Source of the DNA: Myrica gale
Taxonomy: Eukaryota; Streptophyta; Magnoliopsida; Fagales; Myricaceae
NCBI GenBank assembly: GCA_963930655.1
Contig: OZ005602.1
Location: 29,029,840 to 29,093,839 of the forward strand
DNA length: 64,000 nucleotides
Direction of reading: 5' to 3'
In this document: positions 10,501 to 23,062 of the stretch, piece by piece
How positions within the stretch are numbered: the stretch's first letter is position 1
Layout: every line of letters begins with the position of its first letter
Made by a program: the position numbers and the translations under genes
Notes under the pieces: model-generated
What the model was told of the DNA's origin: nothing
The model's database searches: none
What the model saw: only the letters and a program-made list of their open reading frames with translations

Positions 10501-12120
10501 TGACAGGTTCATTTATGACCCAGAGACTAATAAGTATTTGTGTCGGGGTGGACTCTGTTGAATCTTTCTTCCATGGGTGGCGCTCGCAGAGAGTTCAGTT
10601 TAAAAGACTGAAGCAAGTTTTCCCAATTCTCGAGTGCAGAATGAAAAATGCCCGTGGAATGGTTGTTTACTCTCTCTTGCTGTAACTCTGTTCGCTGATA
10701 CTCTGTTTTTGTACTTCGCTTATGTATTTATTCGTCCTTGAACATATCATTCTTTAGATTTTTCCTTTCAACTACTACAGGCCTTTTCTCTGAGAACGCG
10801 GTGATAAAGAGAAGAAAATGGACAACTGTTTTCTTAAATATTTAAGACTTCCTTCTACAATATCAGTTGCCAATTTCGTTTTGATCTTCTGCTCTTTTTC
10901 TTTTGATTTCCCCCCCTTTGCCAATCAGTAGGAAACACATGCATATCTCTTTTGGTGAATTGTTATTTGTGAGAGATTTCTCAATATCTCTCCACAAATG
11001 TTCTAAATATTTAGGTGAACAAAGGTGTTGAAATAAATGGAAATGGGAGTGGACAAGAGAGAGAGAGACAGAGAGGGCAAAACGGTTAAGGTAGTTTGGT
11101 TTTGTGGCCCAAGTCTACTATCGATCGAGAAAATCCAGGAGGGTTACATTATCTCTTTTATTTAATATAATTTTGTGTCTTTACAAGAGATTAAGAAGAA
11201 TGCATTTATATAAGAATGAAGGAGACATTTTTTCACAAATTAAGACCCTAATTTATGGCTCAATCAAAGGACTCGATCAAGGTTCCTTGACCGAGGGCCA
11301 TCATTTTCCTAGATTGATAGTTAATATACTAAATATTCCAGCAAAAAGGTTTAACAATCCTAAGGTTTCATTGAAAATTTGCACCCAACTTCCCATGCTT
11401 TTGAATTACCTTGACAAGGGGACAGGGTTATCACTAAGTAAAATATTGAATAAGTGATCAGTGCAATATTTTTCAACGTAAACGTTTGAAACAAGTATAA
11501 AGTTACCAGTGCTTATCTGAACCATGTACTCTTATGACGTATAGATTAAATACAAAACAAATTATACCAACAAAAAGAAAGACTAGTTGATTAGTGGAAG
11601 GACCGCTGTCATCTTATCTTGGCAGCAGCCAGGACAAGCCTAGCCAGAAAGGCGCAATTTCCATTAAAATCAAAGCAGGCATGGATGCTAGTTTGCATAG
11701 CCGAAATCCGATATAACTTGCGGAGAGGTGAACTGAGTACAATCTGCTTGCAATTGGAGGAAGTGAAGACCCACGACATCAACATGTATTCTACTGCAAC
11801 TTGAGACTGACATACTGTTCAGAGGGCGAAGTCGAATTTGCTCACATTGGAAAAGAAGATACCATACTGTGCCCACAACCTCATCGAGAAAACGCTTTGA
11901 TTGTATTTTTTCAAACATTCACGAATCTAACAATATTAATTCTATGGAGCCTTCAATCTGCTAGCAATGTGTATACCTACAGTGCGGTAGCTGCATGTGA
12001 CTCTAGTTTGGTTTTTAGATGTTTCTACAGTCCTCCGCTCTTGACACAAACATTGAGCTGCAATTCCAATACAAATTCTATTAGCAATGAAGTAACTGAA
12101 GTTTTTCCAGGCTGCTCTCT
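10501..12120. other. non-coding part of duplicated block A
   Basis: AT-rich sequence between the LRR debris and the dead RER exons. From about 10920 on it is matched by 16250-17430 in copy B. A GA-rich run (near 11058) occurs in both copies. Short open frames here are not conserved between the two copies, which argues against coding. Confidence 0.6.
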
Positions 12121-12792
12121 TATCCCTTATCGTTTGGATTCCAGTCCAGCGGGCATAATCCACCCACCTGCTTGCAGAATATTTACAGATCATGAGAAGT
12201 AAAAAAGAGGAAGTAAATCAATCTGACACAAGGATATCCTAGGAGACTCAGATCTTACATTAATGACCCCAAGAATGTGTTGCCAGTTTGAACAGCAAAG
12301 CAGATAGCACTCAGTATAATCTTATGTTGGTGTAGCAAGGGCTCTAGGATACGCTGTTCAATTTTCCGGCGAGTACTTGGTACCTGTTTGACAAAGATTT
12401 GCCTTTGTAAACTAGTTGTGCATTGAGATGATGATCTGTTGTAACTAACCTCACCAATTCATGACATTGATCCAAATACTTCCTATCATATATACAGTTT
12501 AAAAATTGAAGAATATATAACAAAAAGGAGGTCTCAACTCAATATGTCAAATATGTAAGAGTTAAGCAGATTATAATTTAGATTGAATCCTTGGCATAGA
12601 ATTTAAATGCAGTTGACAATAGCAGATTCCTAGCTAAACCACATACCTTAGGTTGCTAGAAACTGACATATACACACCATACGCAACACTGGTTGATAAT
12701 AGTAATACAGGCACATCCTCCGCTTCGCCGGCAAAAGATTTATCAAGAGCCTTTCGTGCATTATTCAATAAATTGGTTATACCTGTACCAAT
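12121..12792 (-). pseudogene. RETICULATA-RELATED pseudogene fragment (exons 6-8)
   Basis: Duplicated copy of the last three exons of the gene at 17431-20673, in the same orientation. Exon 6' is 12647-12792, exon 7' is 12259-12383 and exon 8' is about 12121-12167. Damage compared with the live copy: the acceptor in front of exon 6' is destroyed (AATTGG instead of CAGGTTGG), exon 6' has a 6-nt insertion, exon 7' has lost one nucleotide (125 instead of 126), and the normal stop after IRD reads through (GATAAG). Exons 1-5 are not part of the duplication. It cannot produce a DUF3411 protein. Confidence 0.85.
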
Positions 12793-13096
12793 TAGAAAAA
12801 TGCAATAACATGGAGGATTTGTTATACCTCATTTAAACATCACAACAACTCTTTATTCTGGAGTACGATTTCTGCTTTCCCACTATTAAGGAGTATATAT
12901 TCTGTGTCAAATATATAAATTCACATATATAGTTTATTCGATCTCTCAATTAACCAAATACTCCTTCAAAATAACTATTCTTCATTCATTTTTGTTTTTC
13001 TTTGCTACAGGAGATTTAAGTATTTTAGTTATACAAGTTGCAATACTCAATACTCAAAAGTTAATTTTCCCAGCAAATCCAAACCTCTATGAAGCG

Positions 13097-14466
13097 AATG
13101 CACACGGATGGTGCTATGAGGCGGGACCAAAGCCCTTTCGTTTTGAAAGTTGCTGGACCAGGGAGCACTCTAGTAAGTTGGTGGTGGAAGAGGCATGGAA
13201 GATACCTGTGTTGGGTTCTGCAGCCTTTAGACTGGTCAAGAAGATAACGACTACAAGAGAGGCTTTAAGGAGATGGAATAGAGACTGCTTTGGTAATGTG
13301 CAGACAATTATAAAGTCTTTATCTGACCAGTTGGAGTATGTGAAATACTTACAACCCTCGGATGCGACAAGAGAGGCTGAAAAAAGAGTGCAGGCAGATT
13401 TGGCAGAAGCACTGAAACGAGAAGAATGTATCTGGAAACAAAAATCTAGGGTGACGTGGCTCACGACGACTGATTTGAACACTCGCTATTTCCATCTTTC
13501 CACTATTATTAGAAGACAGGAAGAATCATATTGAAGCTATAAGGAATGATGCTGGTGATTGGATACGGGAAATGGAACAGATTGGGAATCATTTGGTGCA
13601 GTATTTTCAGAAAATCTACCAATCAGAGAGGCCACTGATGGATAGGGATATTGCAGAGCTTGTTCAACCTTGCATTACAGAGGAGGAGAATTTGTTGTTT
13701 TGCTCTATTCCGGGGCCTGAATCTTGATCTTGAATGCTGATACTGTTCTTAACCTCCCTGCCACGCTTATGCAGAAGTTCTCTATTAATGCAGCGGTGGT
13801 CATCGATGAGTTATGGTATGCTAGGAACCAAGTGATTCATCATGGGTCAAAGGTGGAGCCCAAGGATATTATCTTGGTGGGTGTTTCAACATGTTTCGGC
13901 TTGGTGTGATAAAGCAAGAGAGGTGGCGGTTAAGTGGATCCCTCCTCCGGTGGGTTGGTTGAAATTGAATTATGATGTGGTGATTCGTGCTAATGGTTCA
14001 TACATAGCTATTTCTGTTAGAGACTCTCACAGTTACCTATGTACGACGTACATGGAACGATTTGCTACTATGGATCCTCTTGTTGGTGAGACCCTTGCTT
14101 TGGCAGAGGCGTTTTCCTTGGCTCGGCGTAATAATTGGCATCGGGTGTTGTTCGAGTGTGATTCCTTGTTGCTTGTGTCGGATATGCTTTCCTCCTCCCC
14201 ACCCTCTGGTTGGGCCATCTCTGGTTTGGTCCTAACTATTAGGGGAAGACTTGATGTGTTTCGAGAGTGGAAGGTAGCTTGGGTACCTCGTTCATGTAAT
14301 GGCCTTGCCCATAGCTTGGCTTAGTGGGCAGCTAATTTTGGTAAGGAAGGACTTTTCCTCTCTTCTGATAACCCCGAGCATATCCGGACTTGTGATATAT
14401 ATGCATATCGTTCCCTAGTTCGTTTTCCTAGTAGATGTTTACTCAGCAAAAAAAAAAATGCACACG
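13097..14466 (+). mobile_element. L1-type LINE, internally deleted, with target duplication
   Basis: The element spans about 13107-14456 and is flanked by a 10-bp direct repeat AATGCACACG (13097-13106 and 14457-14466), with a poly(A) tail at 14448-14458. The first part (13110-13530) encodes the region between endonuclease and reverse transcriptase (PFRFESCW, then WKQKSRVTWL). The reverse transcriptase core is missing. The last part (13842-14324) encodes an RNase H-like domain with the acidic residues in NYDV, GETLALAEA and FECDS. Frame breaks occur near 13535 and 13900. The equivalent site in copy B (about 18560) lacks the insert, so it is post-duplication. It is 5'-truncated and inactive. 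Confidence 0.85.
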
Positions 14467-14978
14467 ATTAGGCATCAATCAGAACTAGCCTTGGTACAGT
14501 ACCTTTCCAGATTTCAAAGCGGAAAGAAAGAATTTGGTGTATCTCCAGGAAAATCCTACAACTAAGTTGCCCACAAACCAATAAATAATGTATGCTTTAA
14601 GAAAGCTCCAATAATGGCTTCTCTCATTCACAAGGCAGGGGGATCATAGATAATAGAGTGAAATAAAGTCTCACAGCATTGCAAACATTCAGAAAAAAAA
14701 AAAGACCCGGCACTTAAGAAACCAAATACAAAGAAATCCTAACATGGTGACACTTTGGGATATAACTACTGAACTTACGGAACTGAAGTACTAATTTGGT
14801 CATTCCTGGAGTGCTTATATCGATAATATTAATGTTTTACTTGAGATGTCGTAAATTAAGATGTTTTATACAAAAATTAAAATTTTGCCCAGTGGGTAAT
14901 TAAGTTCTTAGCTGATCCAACAGAAGGAATAAAAAGGATATTTTGAGCGCAGGAAAACAAAAAATTATAGCTATAATA

Positions 14979-15300
14979 GTCACAACTCGCAGTCAAAGTT
15001 TTATAAAAGATGGGCGTTGTGAATGGTCCAATTTACCACTTGCATTTGTTTTCAAATGATGCTTCTTCTTTTTTTGCCTATACTTAATCAACATGCATTG
15101 GGAAGATATTGTCAAAAATTGTAAAGGCTTACCTGGAACGAAGTATTTTACATTAGAAAAAAAAAAGTATTTTACATAGGAGAGGAGAGAAGTGGAATTG
15201 TTCCATCATCTCACTTCAAGTTTAGACAAGCTGTTTTGCATATTGTTCAATCTTTCATAAGGATTATGAAATTTAAGAGCCAGAGTTAGTTTTAAGGGAA
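14979..15300 (+). pseudogene. NBS-LRR pseudogene, NB-ARC fragment
   Basis: Degenerate match to the intact gene from RNBS-B onward. 'cacaactcgcagt' with 'gtgaatggtcca.tttacc' corresponds to TTRSKG and NGPVYSL. 'gggaagatattg..aaaaattgtaaaggctta' corresponds to GEDIAKKCKGLA. The later part corresponds to [22 protein letters not shown]. Several large deletions and frameshifts are present. It sits between duplicated blocks A and B and may be the upstream half of the LRR debris at 16.0 kb. Confidence 0.75.
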
Positions 15301-15514
15301 AGTCATAGTTAACCCCATAACTATAGGACAAAATTTATGCCCCTGTCCAAATCAGGTTTTACGTCAGACGAAAAAACACGCAAAATGATCGAAATGTCCA
15401 TCAAAGATATTTTTTTTTAAAAAAATAGATAAAAATTCAAGAAATAAATTAAAAATAAATACGTTATTGAAATAGAGTTTTTAACAGTTTTATTTAAAAA
15501 GCATTACCTAAACC
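15301..15514. other. repeat-like AT-rich sequence
   Basis: Contains 'cataactataggac' and T/A runs reminiscent of small non-autonomous elements, but no clear ends or target duplication. No coding potential was seen. Confidence 0.35.
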
Positions 15515-18500
15515 GAGTTTATCAGCATATTTAGCTTCACAAAGGTCATACGGGTTTTCTTGTACTACCTCATTTTCAGCATAACTTTCAGCCAGTTTAC
15601 CGTTACTAACTGGCATGGTCTGAATGCTGATCATGACAGATTTTGATGAGCTACTGGGAAATGGAAGGCAGAGCTGAATTAGATAATTATTGTTCTCATT
15701 ACGTCTGCATCAATTGAAGGTCTATGCAAAAGAAAAGGTAATAATAATGTGGTACATCTGTTCTAGCATTTAAGATTTTCCTTGATTTTCTTCAAGATAT
15801 AGTCATTGTTGTGATTGCTGAATACCGTTTTCATTATTTCTATTGATCCTACCCAAACATATAATAGTTTCTTGTAAAAATATGTCGTTTACTCTTTGAG
15901 ATGCTGATCTAAGTTAGCACTCTATCCAACCAATTCCTATCTCATTCTGTTTGACCTTTAGTCCGTTCCTCTGTTTGTTTTGGGTGCATGTAGAATCATT
16001 TGATGCATTTCTTTTACAGCTAGACGAGGATGATATCAAGAATTGCTAGAGTCGCACAAGTTCATAACTCTTCTTGAGTACTTGGGGAGGGGAGACAATG
16101 CCCATCCCTAAATCCTTAACATGAAGTGGAGAATTACCTGCAACAATCAAGTGCCTCTACGTTATGTATTATCAAAGGCCGAGGGCAATAGCTAAAAGGT
16201 TACATCAGAACTCACTTCTTGAATATATTAATATCTCGAGTGGCGAAAATCAGCAGGAAACACATGCATATCTGAGATTGGTGAATTGTTATTTGTGAGA
16301 GATTTCCCAATATATCTTATCTTCACAAATGTCCTAAATAATTAGGTGAACAAAGGTGTTGAAATAAATGGGAACGGGAGTGGACAAGAGAGAGAGAGAA
16401 GCAAAGACAAAACGATTGAAGGTATTTAGTTCTTGTTGCCTACATCCATCATCGAGAAAGTCCGGGAGGACTACATGATCTCTCTTATTCAATATAACTC
16501 TGTCTTTACAAGAGATGAATGTATTTATACAAGAATGGAGACAAATTTTCACAAATTAAGGCCCTTAATTTATGGTTCAATCAAAGGACTCAATTAAGGT
16601 TCCTTGACTGAGGGCCATAATCTCTTAGAATGATAGTTAATATACCAAATATTCTAACAAAAGGGTTTAACAATTCTAAGGTTTCCTTGAAAATTTGCAC
16701 CCAACTTCCCATGCTTTTGAATTACCTTTCACAAGGTACTTATAAAAAAAAATTACCTAGACAAGGTGACAGGGTTACCACTAAGTAAAATATTGAATAA
16801 GTGATCAGTGAAACCTTTTTCTAGGTAAACGCTTGAAACAAGTATAGAGTTATTGGTGCTTATCTGAACCATGTACGCTTTTGAGGTATATACTCTTTTG
16901 AAGTATAGATTAAATAGAGCAAACAAATTATACAAAAAAAGAGAGTAGTTGATTAGTGGAAGGACCACTATCCTATTATCTTGGAAGCAGGCAGGACAAG
17001 CCAGGCTACAAAGGCACAATTTCCATTAAAATCAAAGCAGGAAATACTTACTGAGAGGTGAAGTACAATCTGCTTGCAATTGGAGGAAGTGAAGACCCAC
17101 AACATGGATTCTACTGCAAATTGAGACTTAACATACTGTTTAGATGGCGAGGTCGATTTTGCTCACATTGGAAAAGAAGATACCATGCAGTGTCCACCAA
17201 CTCATCGAGGAAACCTTTAATTGTATTTTTTCAAACATTCACAAATTTAACAATATTCTATGGAACCTTCAATCTGCTCGCAATGTGAATATCTACAGTG
17301 CTTTAGATGTTTCTACAGTCGTCTGCTATTGACAGAAACATTCAGCTGCAATTCCACGCTGAGAGATAACATTCATTCCAATACAAATTCTATTAGCAAT
17401 GAAGCAACTGAAGTTTTTACAGGCTGCCCTCTAATCCCGTATCTTTTGGATTCCAGTCCAGCGGGCATAATCCACCCACCTGTTTGCAGAATATTTTCAG
17501 ATCATGAGAAGTGGAAAGGGGAAGTGAATCAATCTGACACAATGATGTCCTAGGAGACTCAGATCTTACATTAATGACCCCAAGAATGTGTTGCCAGTCC
17601 GAACAGCAAAGCAGATAGCACTTAGTATAATCTTATGTTGGTGTAGCAAGGGCTCTAGGATACGCTGTTCAATTATTCCGGCGAGTACTTGGTACCTGTT
17701 TGACAAAGATTGCTTTGTAAACTAGTTGTGCATTGAGATGATGATGTTTTGTAACCAGCCCCACCAATTCATGACATTGATCCAGATACTTCCCACCATA
17801 TATACAGTTAAATATTTGAAGAAGAAATAATAAAAAGAAGCTCTTAAGTCAATATGTAAGAGTTAAGCAGAGTATAATTTAAATTGGAATCCTTGGCATA
17901 GAATTCAAATACAGTTGAAAATAGCAGATTCCTAGCAGAATAAATTACATATACTCATTTTCACTCAAACCACATACCTTAGGTTGCTAGAAACTGCCAT
18001 ATACACACCATATGCGACACTGGTTGATAATACAGGCACATCTTCCGCTTCGCCGGCAAAAGATTTATCAAGAGCTTTTCGTGCATTAATCAATAAATTT
18101 GTTACACCTGTACCAACCTGAAAATGCTGCTATAAGTTTTATGACATCAAATGGATAGTGATATGGTCAATCCTACAAAAAAATTTCTGACAGGCGACCT
18201 TAAATTCTATAGCACATAGAATTCCATAGAATACAACAACATTGTGGATTTTGGATACCTCATTTCTGAAACATAGTAATAGCTCTTTGTTCCAGTGTAC
18301 AATATTTTCTGCTTTTTCACAATTAAGAATTTAAGGATCATTCTCTGTCAAATATGTAAGTTCACATACATTGTTGATTTGATCTCTCGATCAACCAAAT
18401 ACCTCTTGAAAAATAACTATTCTTCTTGCACTTTTGTTTTTCTTTGCTACAGGAGTTTTGAGTATTTTATTATTTATAGAAGTTGCAATACTCAAAGTTA

Positions 18501-18917
18501 ATTTTCCCAAAACTACTCTTCTATTTATCAACTGGCATCAAATCCGAAGCCATATGAAGCGATGAGCACACGTAATCAATCGTAAGTAGCCTTGGTACAG
18601 TACGTTTCCAGATTTCAAACCAGAAAGAAAGTTTGGTGTATCTAATTGCAAATAAGTCTTGGAACATGCTCCAACTAAGTTGCCCACAGAGAATACCTGA
18701 AATAGATATAGTTCTAAAACCCATAAATAAAGTATGCTTTAAGAAAGCACCAACGATAGCTTCTTTTATTCACAAGGCATGGGGATCATATATGCCAAAG
18801 CACTAGGGACATGCCTTTTTTATGGATGATAGAGTGCAATAACGTCACACAGCATTGCAAAAATTCTAAATTCTGAAGACAATAGACCCGACACTTAAGA
18901 AACCAAATACAAGGAAA
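15515..18917. repeat. segmental duplication, copy B
   Basis: Counterpart of 9330-14738. It includes a relic of the exon-like array (15590-15680), LRR debris, and the live exons 6-8 of the RER gene with surrounding introns. A deletion of about 1.07 kb relative to copy A joins 'gcgaaaatc' to 'agcaggaaac' at about 16252, with short homology (AATCAG) at the break. Similarity stops at about 18917, just short of RER exon 5 (18959). Confidence 0.85.
16019..16252 (+). pseudogene. NBS-LRR pseudogene, LRR fragment (copy B)
   Basis: Same segment as 9629-9850 (starts 'ctagacgaggatgatatc' after 'ttttacag'), with the same early TAG after AATTGC, so the stop predates the duplication. It is cut at 16252 by the copy B deletion, which removes the C-terminal repeats. 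Confidence 0.8.
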
Positions 18918-20673
18918 ACTACATAGGGAATTCCAAAACATGCAAGTTTTTCACTTACCAGAGATGCCCCAGTCCCAACAGCAAATAGTTTGGCTCCATT
19001 ACGCTGCATGAGAGATAGATATATCATGTACTATCTCTGATTCATTGTAAAGTACACCTAAATCTTTACTAATCATCCAAGACATACCACAATTGCACCT
19101 ATTCTCTGCAAAAATGAGTAAGATGTTCCAGCCAAAGCCACCTGCAGACATGATTTTAAAAGAAAAAATTTAGGAGGATTCACATGATGGTACAGTTGCG
19201 CAACAAGACAACAACAAAATAACCAAACATAAATAATTACCTGGAACGCATTATCAGGACAGCCATAGAAAAACTTAGCTACAGCTCCGGCACTGACTGC
19301 AAGAGGTGGTCGGAGAGCAACAGTAGGAGCAGGAAGCCAGACAAGCATAAAGTCTGCTATAATGGCCATCACCTAAGAGAAAAGCTAGATCAAAAAGATG
19401 CGAAATCTGCTTATTGATATAAGGAATAAATAAGGAATTTCTTAATATCTAGTTTGAAACAAACAAGAGAGAACAATTGAACTGAAGACTTTGAATAACT
19501 CGTGGTCCCCTAGATGAATGACCAAGTTCTTGTAGCAGGTGTTAAGACTTTTGTGTTTTTTTTCTTTATAGATCAGTGCATCACGTGGAAACCTTTAGGT
19601 AAAATATTAGATGAACTGTCGGAAAATCCTAGATTCTAATCTATCGAACAAATTAGCAGTAGTATATGTATCAACTCTGTTTTCACCAGCCCTATATATG
19701 CCTGATGAAACTAGGGTCACATTATCTTTGTTCACAGCCTTAAACCAGATGTATTTAGCTAAAGGGGTACTGGCATGTCACGTTCAATGTAAATATAATT
19801 AGAACTGTGTTAACTGTCTACTGAAGTAAATATGTAGCAGGTTTCTGTGAGGCGAATTCTGCATACACACTGCAGAGTGATCGCTCGTAGTTACTTTTCA
19901 AAATAATATGTAATTTAGAGAGAAATTATGGAGGAAGATGACATAATATTTAGATAACCAAGAAGAACGAACCACATCTGCAAAGACAAAATCCAGTTCC
20001 TTGGAGAATTTTTCTCTGCGCCGCTCCAACTCTGCTGCAGTCTGAAAAGTAAATAAATACTTGCGCTCAGAGGGGACAAGCACAGACTCACAAATGAAAA
20101 TCAGCAAAGAATGGCAAGAATGTGAAGCAGAAAACAAACCTTGGTGAAGATCCCAACGCCACACTCCATAGCAACCTTGGCCAAAAAAAGATCATCTGCC
20201 AGCAACCGTTCCTTGAACCCTCCGAACCGAAGCAACCACCGGAAGAGGGCCACCTTCTCCAGCTCAAAGTACCTCCTCACAATCGACCCGGGCACCCTCC
20301 CGGCCTCTATCGCTGCCGCCAACTCCTTGTCCACGCTCTCCATCGACCTCCTCGCCTCTCTCAAGGCCATCACCGCCTCCTCTCTGTTTCTCTCCCGGTC
20401 CTCCGCGTCATCATTACCATCACTATTTCCACCACCACCTCCTTCTCCTCCTCTACCACCCCCGTTTCCTCCATTTCCGATGGAGTAGACAATGGTGGAT
20501 TTCGGATAACCGGTGAAGGTCAGAAGGGGGTTGAAGAGGTTGGAAGAAGCGGTGGTGGTGGTAAAACGGTGGGTGATGATGGTGAAGGTTTGAGGCGAGA
20601 CCTGTTTGCGATGGTGATAATGGTGGTAGTGGACTGATGAAGGGAAAGAGAAGTTGGAGATGGTGATTGCCAT
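17431..20673 (-). CDS. RETICULATA-RELATED chloroplast protein (DUF3411)
   Basis: Eight exons, minus strand: 20673-20140, 20041-19973, 19372-19241, 19141-19088, 19003-18959, 18117-17978, 17695-17570, 17479-17431. All junctions are GT-AG and phases agree, giving 382 aa. The N-terminus is Ser/Thr/His-rich and basic, like a chloroplast transit peptide, then a Gly-rich and acidic linker (about 70-90). The DUF3411 domain runs from DDLFLAKVAMECGVGIF (about 160) through ADFMLVWLPAPTVALRPP to FLGSLMWVDYARWTGIQ. Hydrophobic stretches in that domain fit a plastid envelope membrane protein. Arabidopsis relatives affect leaf mesophyll development and plastid metabolism; the exact activity is unknown. A GA tract lies just upstream of the ATG. 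Exons 6-8 were copied into the pseudogene at 12121-12792. I cannot tell which RER subgroup (possibly RER4-6) it belongs to. Confidence 0.92.
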
Positions 20674-22154
20674 GTGAGAGAGAGAGAGAGAGAGACGGGG
20701 TGGGGGGGGGAGGGAGGAGATGGTGTTGTCGCTGCGAGCGAGCTCAAAGGAGAAACTGAGTTGGGGGCTCGTGGGGAATTCGGTGTCGATTTATTTGGTG
20801 GTGGAGAAAGTAGATGACGCGTGATGAGTGATGACTACCAGACACCTTACTGTATGGCTTGGGATGCATACCCTAACCCAAGTCAATCTAATGCACTGTG
20901 AAATCAGTCTAAAGGACACTTCGTAACTTGAAAGCCGTTCTTCCAAAGTTCTTGTAAGGCAATTCAGACAGACAGCTTCCACTTCCAGGCTTCTGATTGG
21001 AATGGTACTTTTAGGATGAGAAATTTTTCCAATCTTGTTGGATTTGAAAAAATTTACTGGTGTCTTTTTCGTCCGATCAATTTCAGTCGTAGCAGTCATT
21101 GTAAAACCGTAGAAAGATGAGATTTTTTGATAAGCTTCTAGTGCACCAAACCAGAGATTACTGCTTAGAGACTCAGTTAAGTGAGACCCATTACATGTTA
21201 TATTAGAAATACAGACCATGTACAGAAGATATCACTGATGTAAATAACGCAGTTTCAACCATCTGAATGACTTTGCAACCCCTTCTGTATTAGAAGCCAC
21301 AAAAAATTGCACAAAAGCGATGACCCTTATCTTAGTCAAGTCATACACTGCGTGACAAAACATGGGTCCACGCCCAGCTAAAAAGTTAAAGCTTTTTTCT
21401 TGGGAGTTTGCAATGCTGAAGGAGCGTGAGAGGGGGAGGGGAAGCGCCTAAGGCGTTTCTGGTACTGCTAGGCTGATGTTCTCCTTGTCTAAATCTAGGA
21501 ATCGTTCAGGAACAGAAGAGAGAAAGAAGAAGATGTATGTCAGGCACCTGAACTGAGAATGCAATCACTTAGAATGTTGGTCCTGCGAGGAGATTGCTGA
21601 CAAGAAGAAAAAACAGAGAATAATTGTACCGTACGAGAAGATTGATCAGGAAAAATAACCGAAAGTATAATCCCACAACGAGCTTTTCGGTACCACTGGG
21701 AGGAAAACGGTGATAATGGCGAGCTTCAACCTTTCAAGCTGAAGTTCGGAAGTCGGTTTGGCTCGCTATACCGGATCTTCACTTTTAACTTTCTAGTTAT
21801 TTACTGTCTGAATTATTAATTTTATACTCTACTACTATTAAAATTTAGACATAAATATAAAATCAGTACATATAATATAAGCAAAAATTGAATTAATCTT
21901 TGTGATAACAAAAACATAAAATTAGTCCCCATGATCTCACAAAAACATAAAATTAGTCTATAATGGAGTGATTAACGAGAAACAAAAGTGAACTAATAGA
22001 GTCTAATTTAATTCGATTTTCGCGTATATCACAGAGATCGATTTTGCATTTATCCCTAAAATTTAAATAAATAAATAATTCAAAAGTTAATTACTGGACA
22101 AAACTTCAATAATAGAAAGTTGCCTCACTTTTCACATGTGGTGTGGGGGAGTTG
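20674..22154. other. intergenic region between RER and the next element
   Basis: Begins with the RER leader and promoter (GA and G-rich runs at 20676-20715). No exon was recognised in 20800-22150. Near 21890-21960 the phrase 'acataaaattagtc' occurs twice, probably a decayed repeat. Confidence 0.5.
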
Positions 22155-22592
22155 TAGGGTTGAAAAAAATCGGACTGGATCGCAAAATCAGACCGAATGC
22201 TGTCCGATCCTGTCTTATTTTTTTAAAATGCAGTCCTGTCCGGACTGGACCATTTATCCGATCCGGTCCATGCCTTTTGACAAACCGGTCCGGACTATAT
22301 TTATTAATATAAATAAAAAAAATTATTTTTTAAAATATATTTTATAATACAAATTACAAAATTAAAAAGTTTAATTTTAATCTAAACTAAAACTCTACAT
22401 TTTTATATATGTCATTCCCCCTTCGAAATTAACATAATTTTAAAAAATTTAAAAATGAAAAAAATGAAATCGGACCGAACCGCATTTGGCTGGAGTGGTC
22501 TAGTTCGGTCTTTTAATTTAGGAGAACCGAAAATACGATCCAGACCGCATTCTGATCTAAAAATCGAGCTGCATTTCCAATTTTCACTCCTA
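22155..22592. repeat. CGGACC-rich element, possibly hAT-like
   Basis: Starts TAGGGTTGAAAA and ends TTTTCACTCCTA, which are imperfect inverted ends. It is filled with short 'ccggactgg', 'ccgatccgg' and 'ggaccgaacc' phrases like those in the better preserved element at 52843-53257. No matching 8-bp target duplication was seen, so the assignment is tentative. Short reading frames inside are artefacts of the repeated hexamers. Confidence 0.4.
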
Positions 22593-23062
22593 GTCTAGTT
22601 GGAAATGGGAAGGAAATATTTCCAACCCGAAGCAATCGAAAAGCTAGAAAGGTTCGGAATAGCCTCTAACATTTGCTGTCAGATGTTTTATAAAACAATC
22701 TTGTTTTTCTGTATGAAAAATGCTAAATTAGTACAACTTTTTCAATTTTACAGGACATATTCCATTATAACTTGGTTTTTGTGATTTAACGTAAAATCAT
22801 GGATACAGAATTTTACATCCTTTTATGCAACATAATATTTCACATACAATCCTAATTTGTGGATATTACAGTTATTATATTGGTTATTATTAATATTATT
22901 TTTCTTGAGTTTTTAATTCGCAGTTGCACATTGTATTAATGGTCTACAATCCAAGAGCAGGTCTACAGTACACAAGTAACACGCCTTATCTCCATTTTAT
23001 GCGGATAGATCACAAAAGCTTCGTTCTTCCACGTCCAGAACACGCGGGGACAGAGCTCACCA
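22593..23062. other. upstream region of the plastid L1 gene
   Basis: AT-rich, no gene seen. It holds the promoter and leader of the gene starting at 23063, but no distinct TATA box could be assigned. Confidence 0.45.

Larger units (their letters stand above)
9330..14738. repeat. segmental duplication, copy A
   Basis: This stretch is colinear with 15515-18917. Matching landmarks include 'tcaattgaaggtctatgcaa' (near 9388 and 15711), the LRR debris (9629 and 16019), 'aaggtgttgaaataaatgg' (near 11023 and 16352), the RER exons 6-8, and the end at 'cttaagaaaccaaatacaa' (near 14714 and 18895). Copy A carries about 1.07 kb (9850-10922) that copy B has lost, and a 1.35-kb LINE absent from B. The two copies are the result of one tandem duplication followed by decay. 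Confidence 0.85.

Noticed and set aside
20122..20747. Open frames on the plus strand and in other frames over the RER first exon
   Set aside because: Shadows of a GC-rich exon; the minus-strand frame is supported by the DUF3411 domain and splicing.
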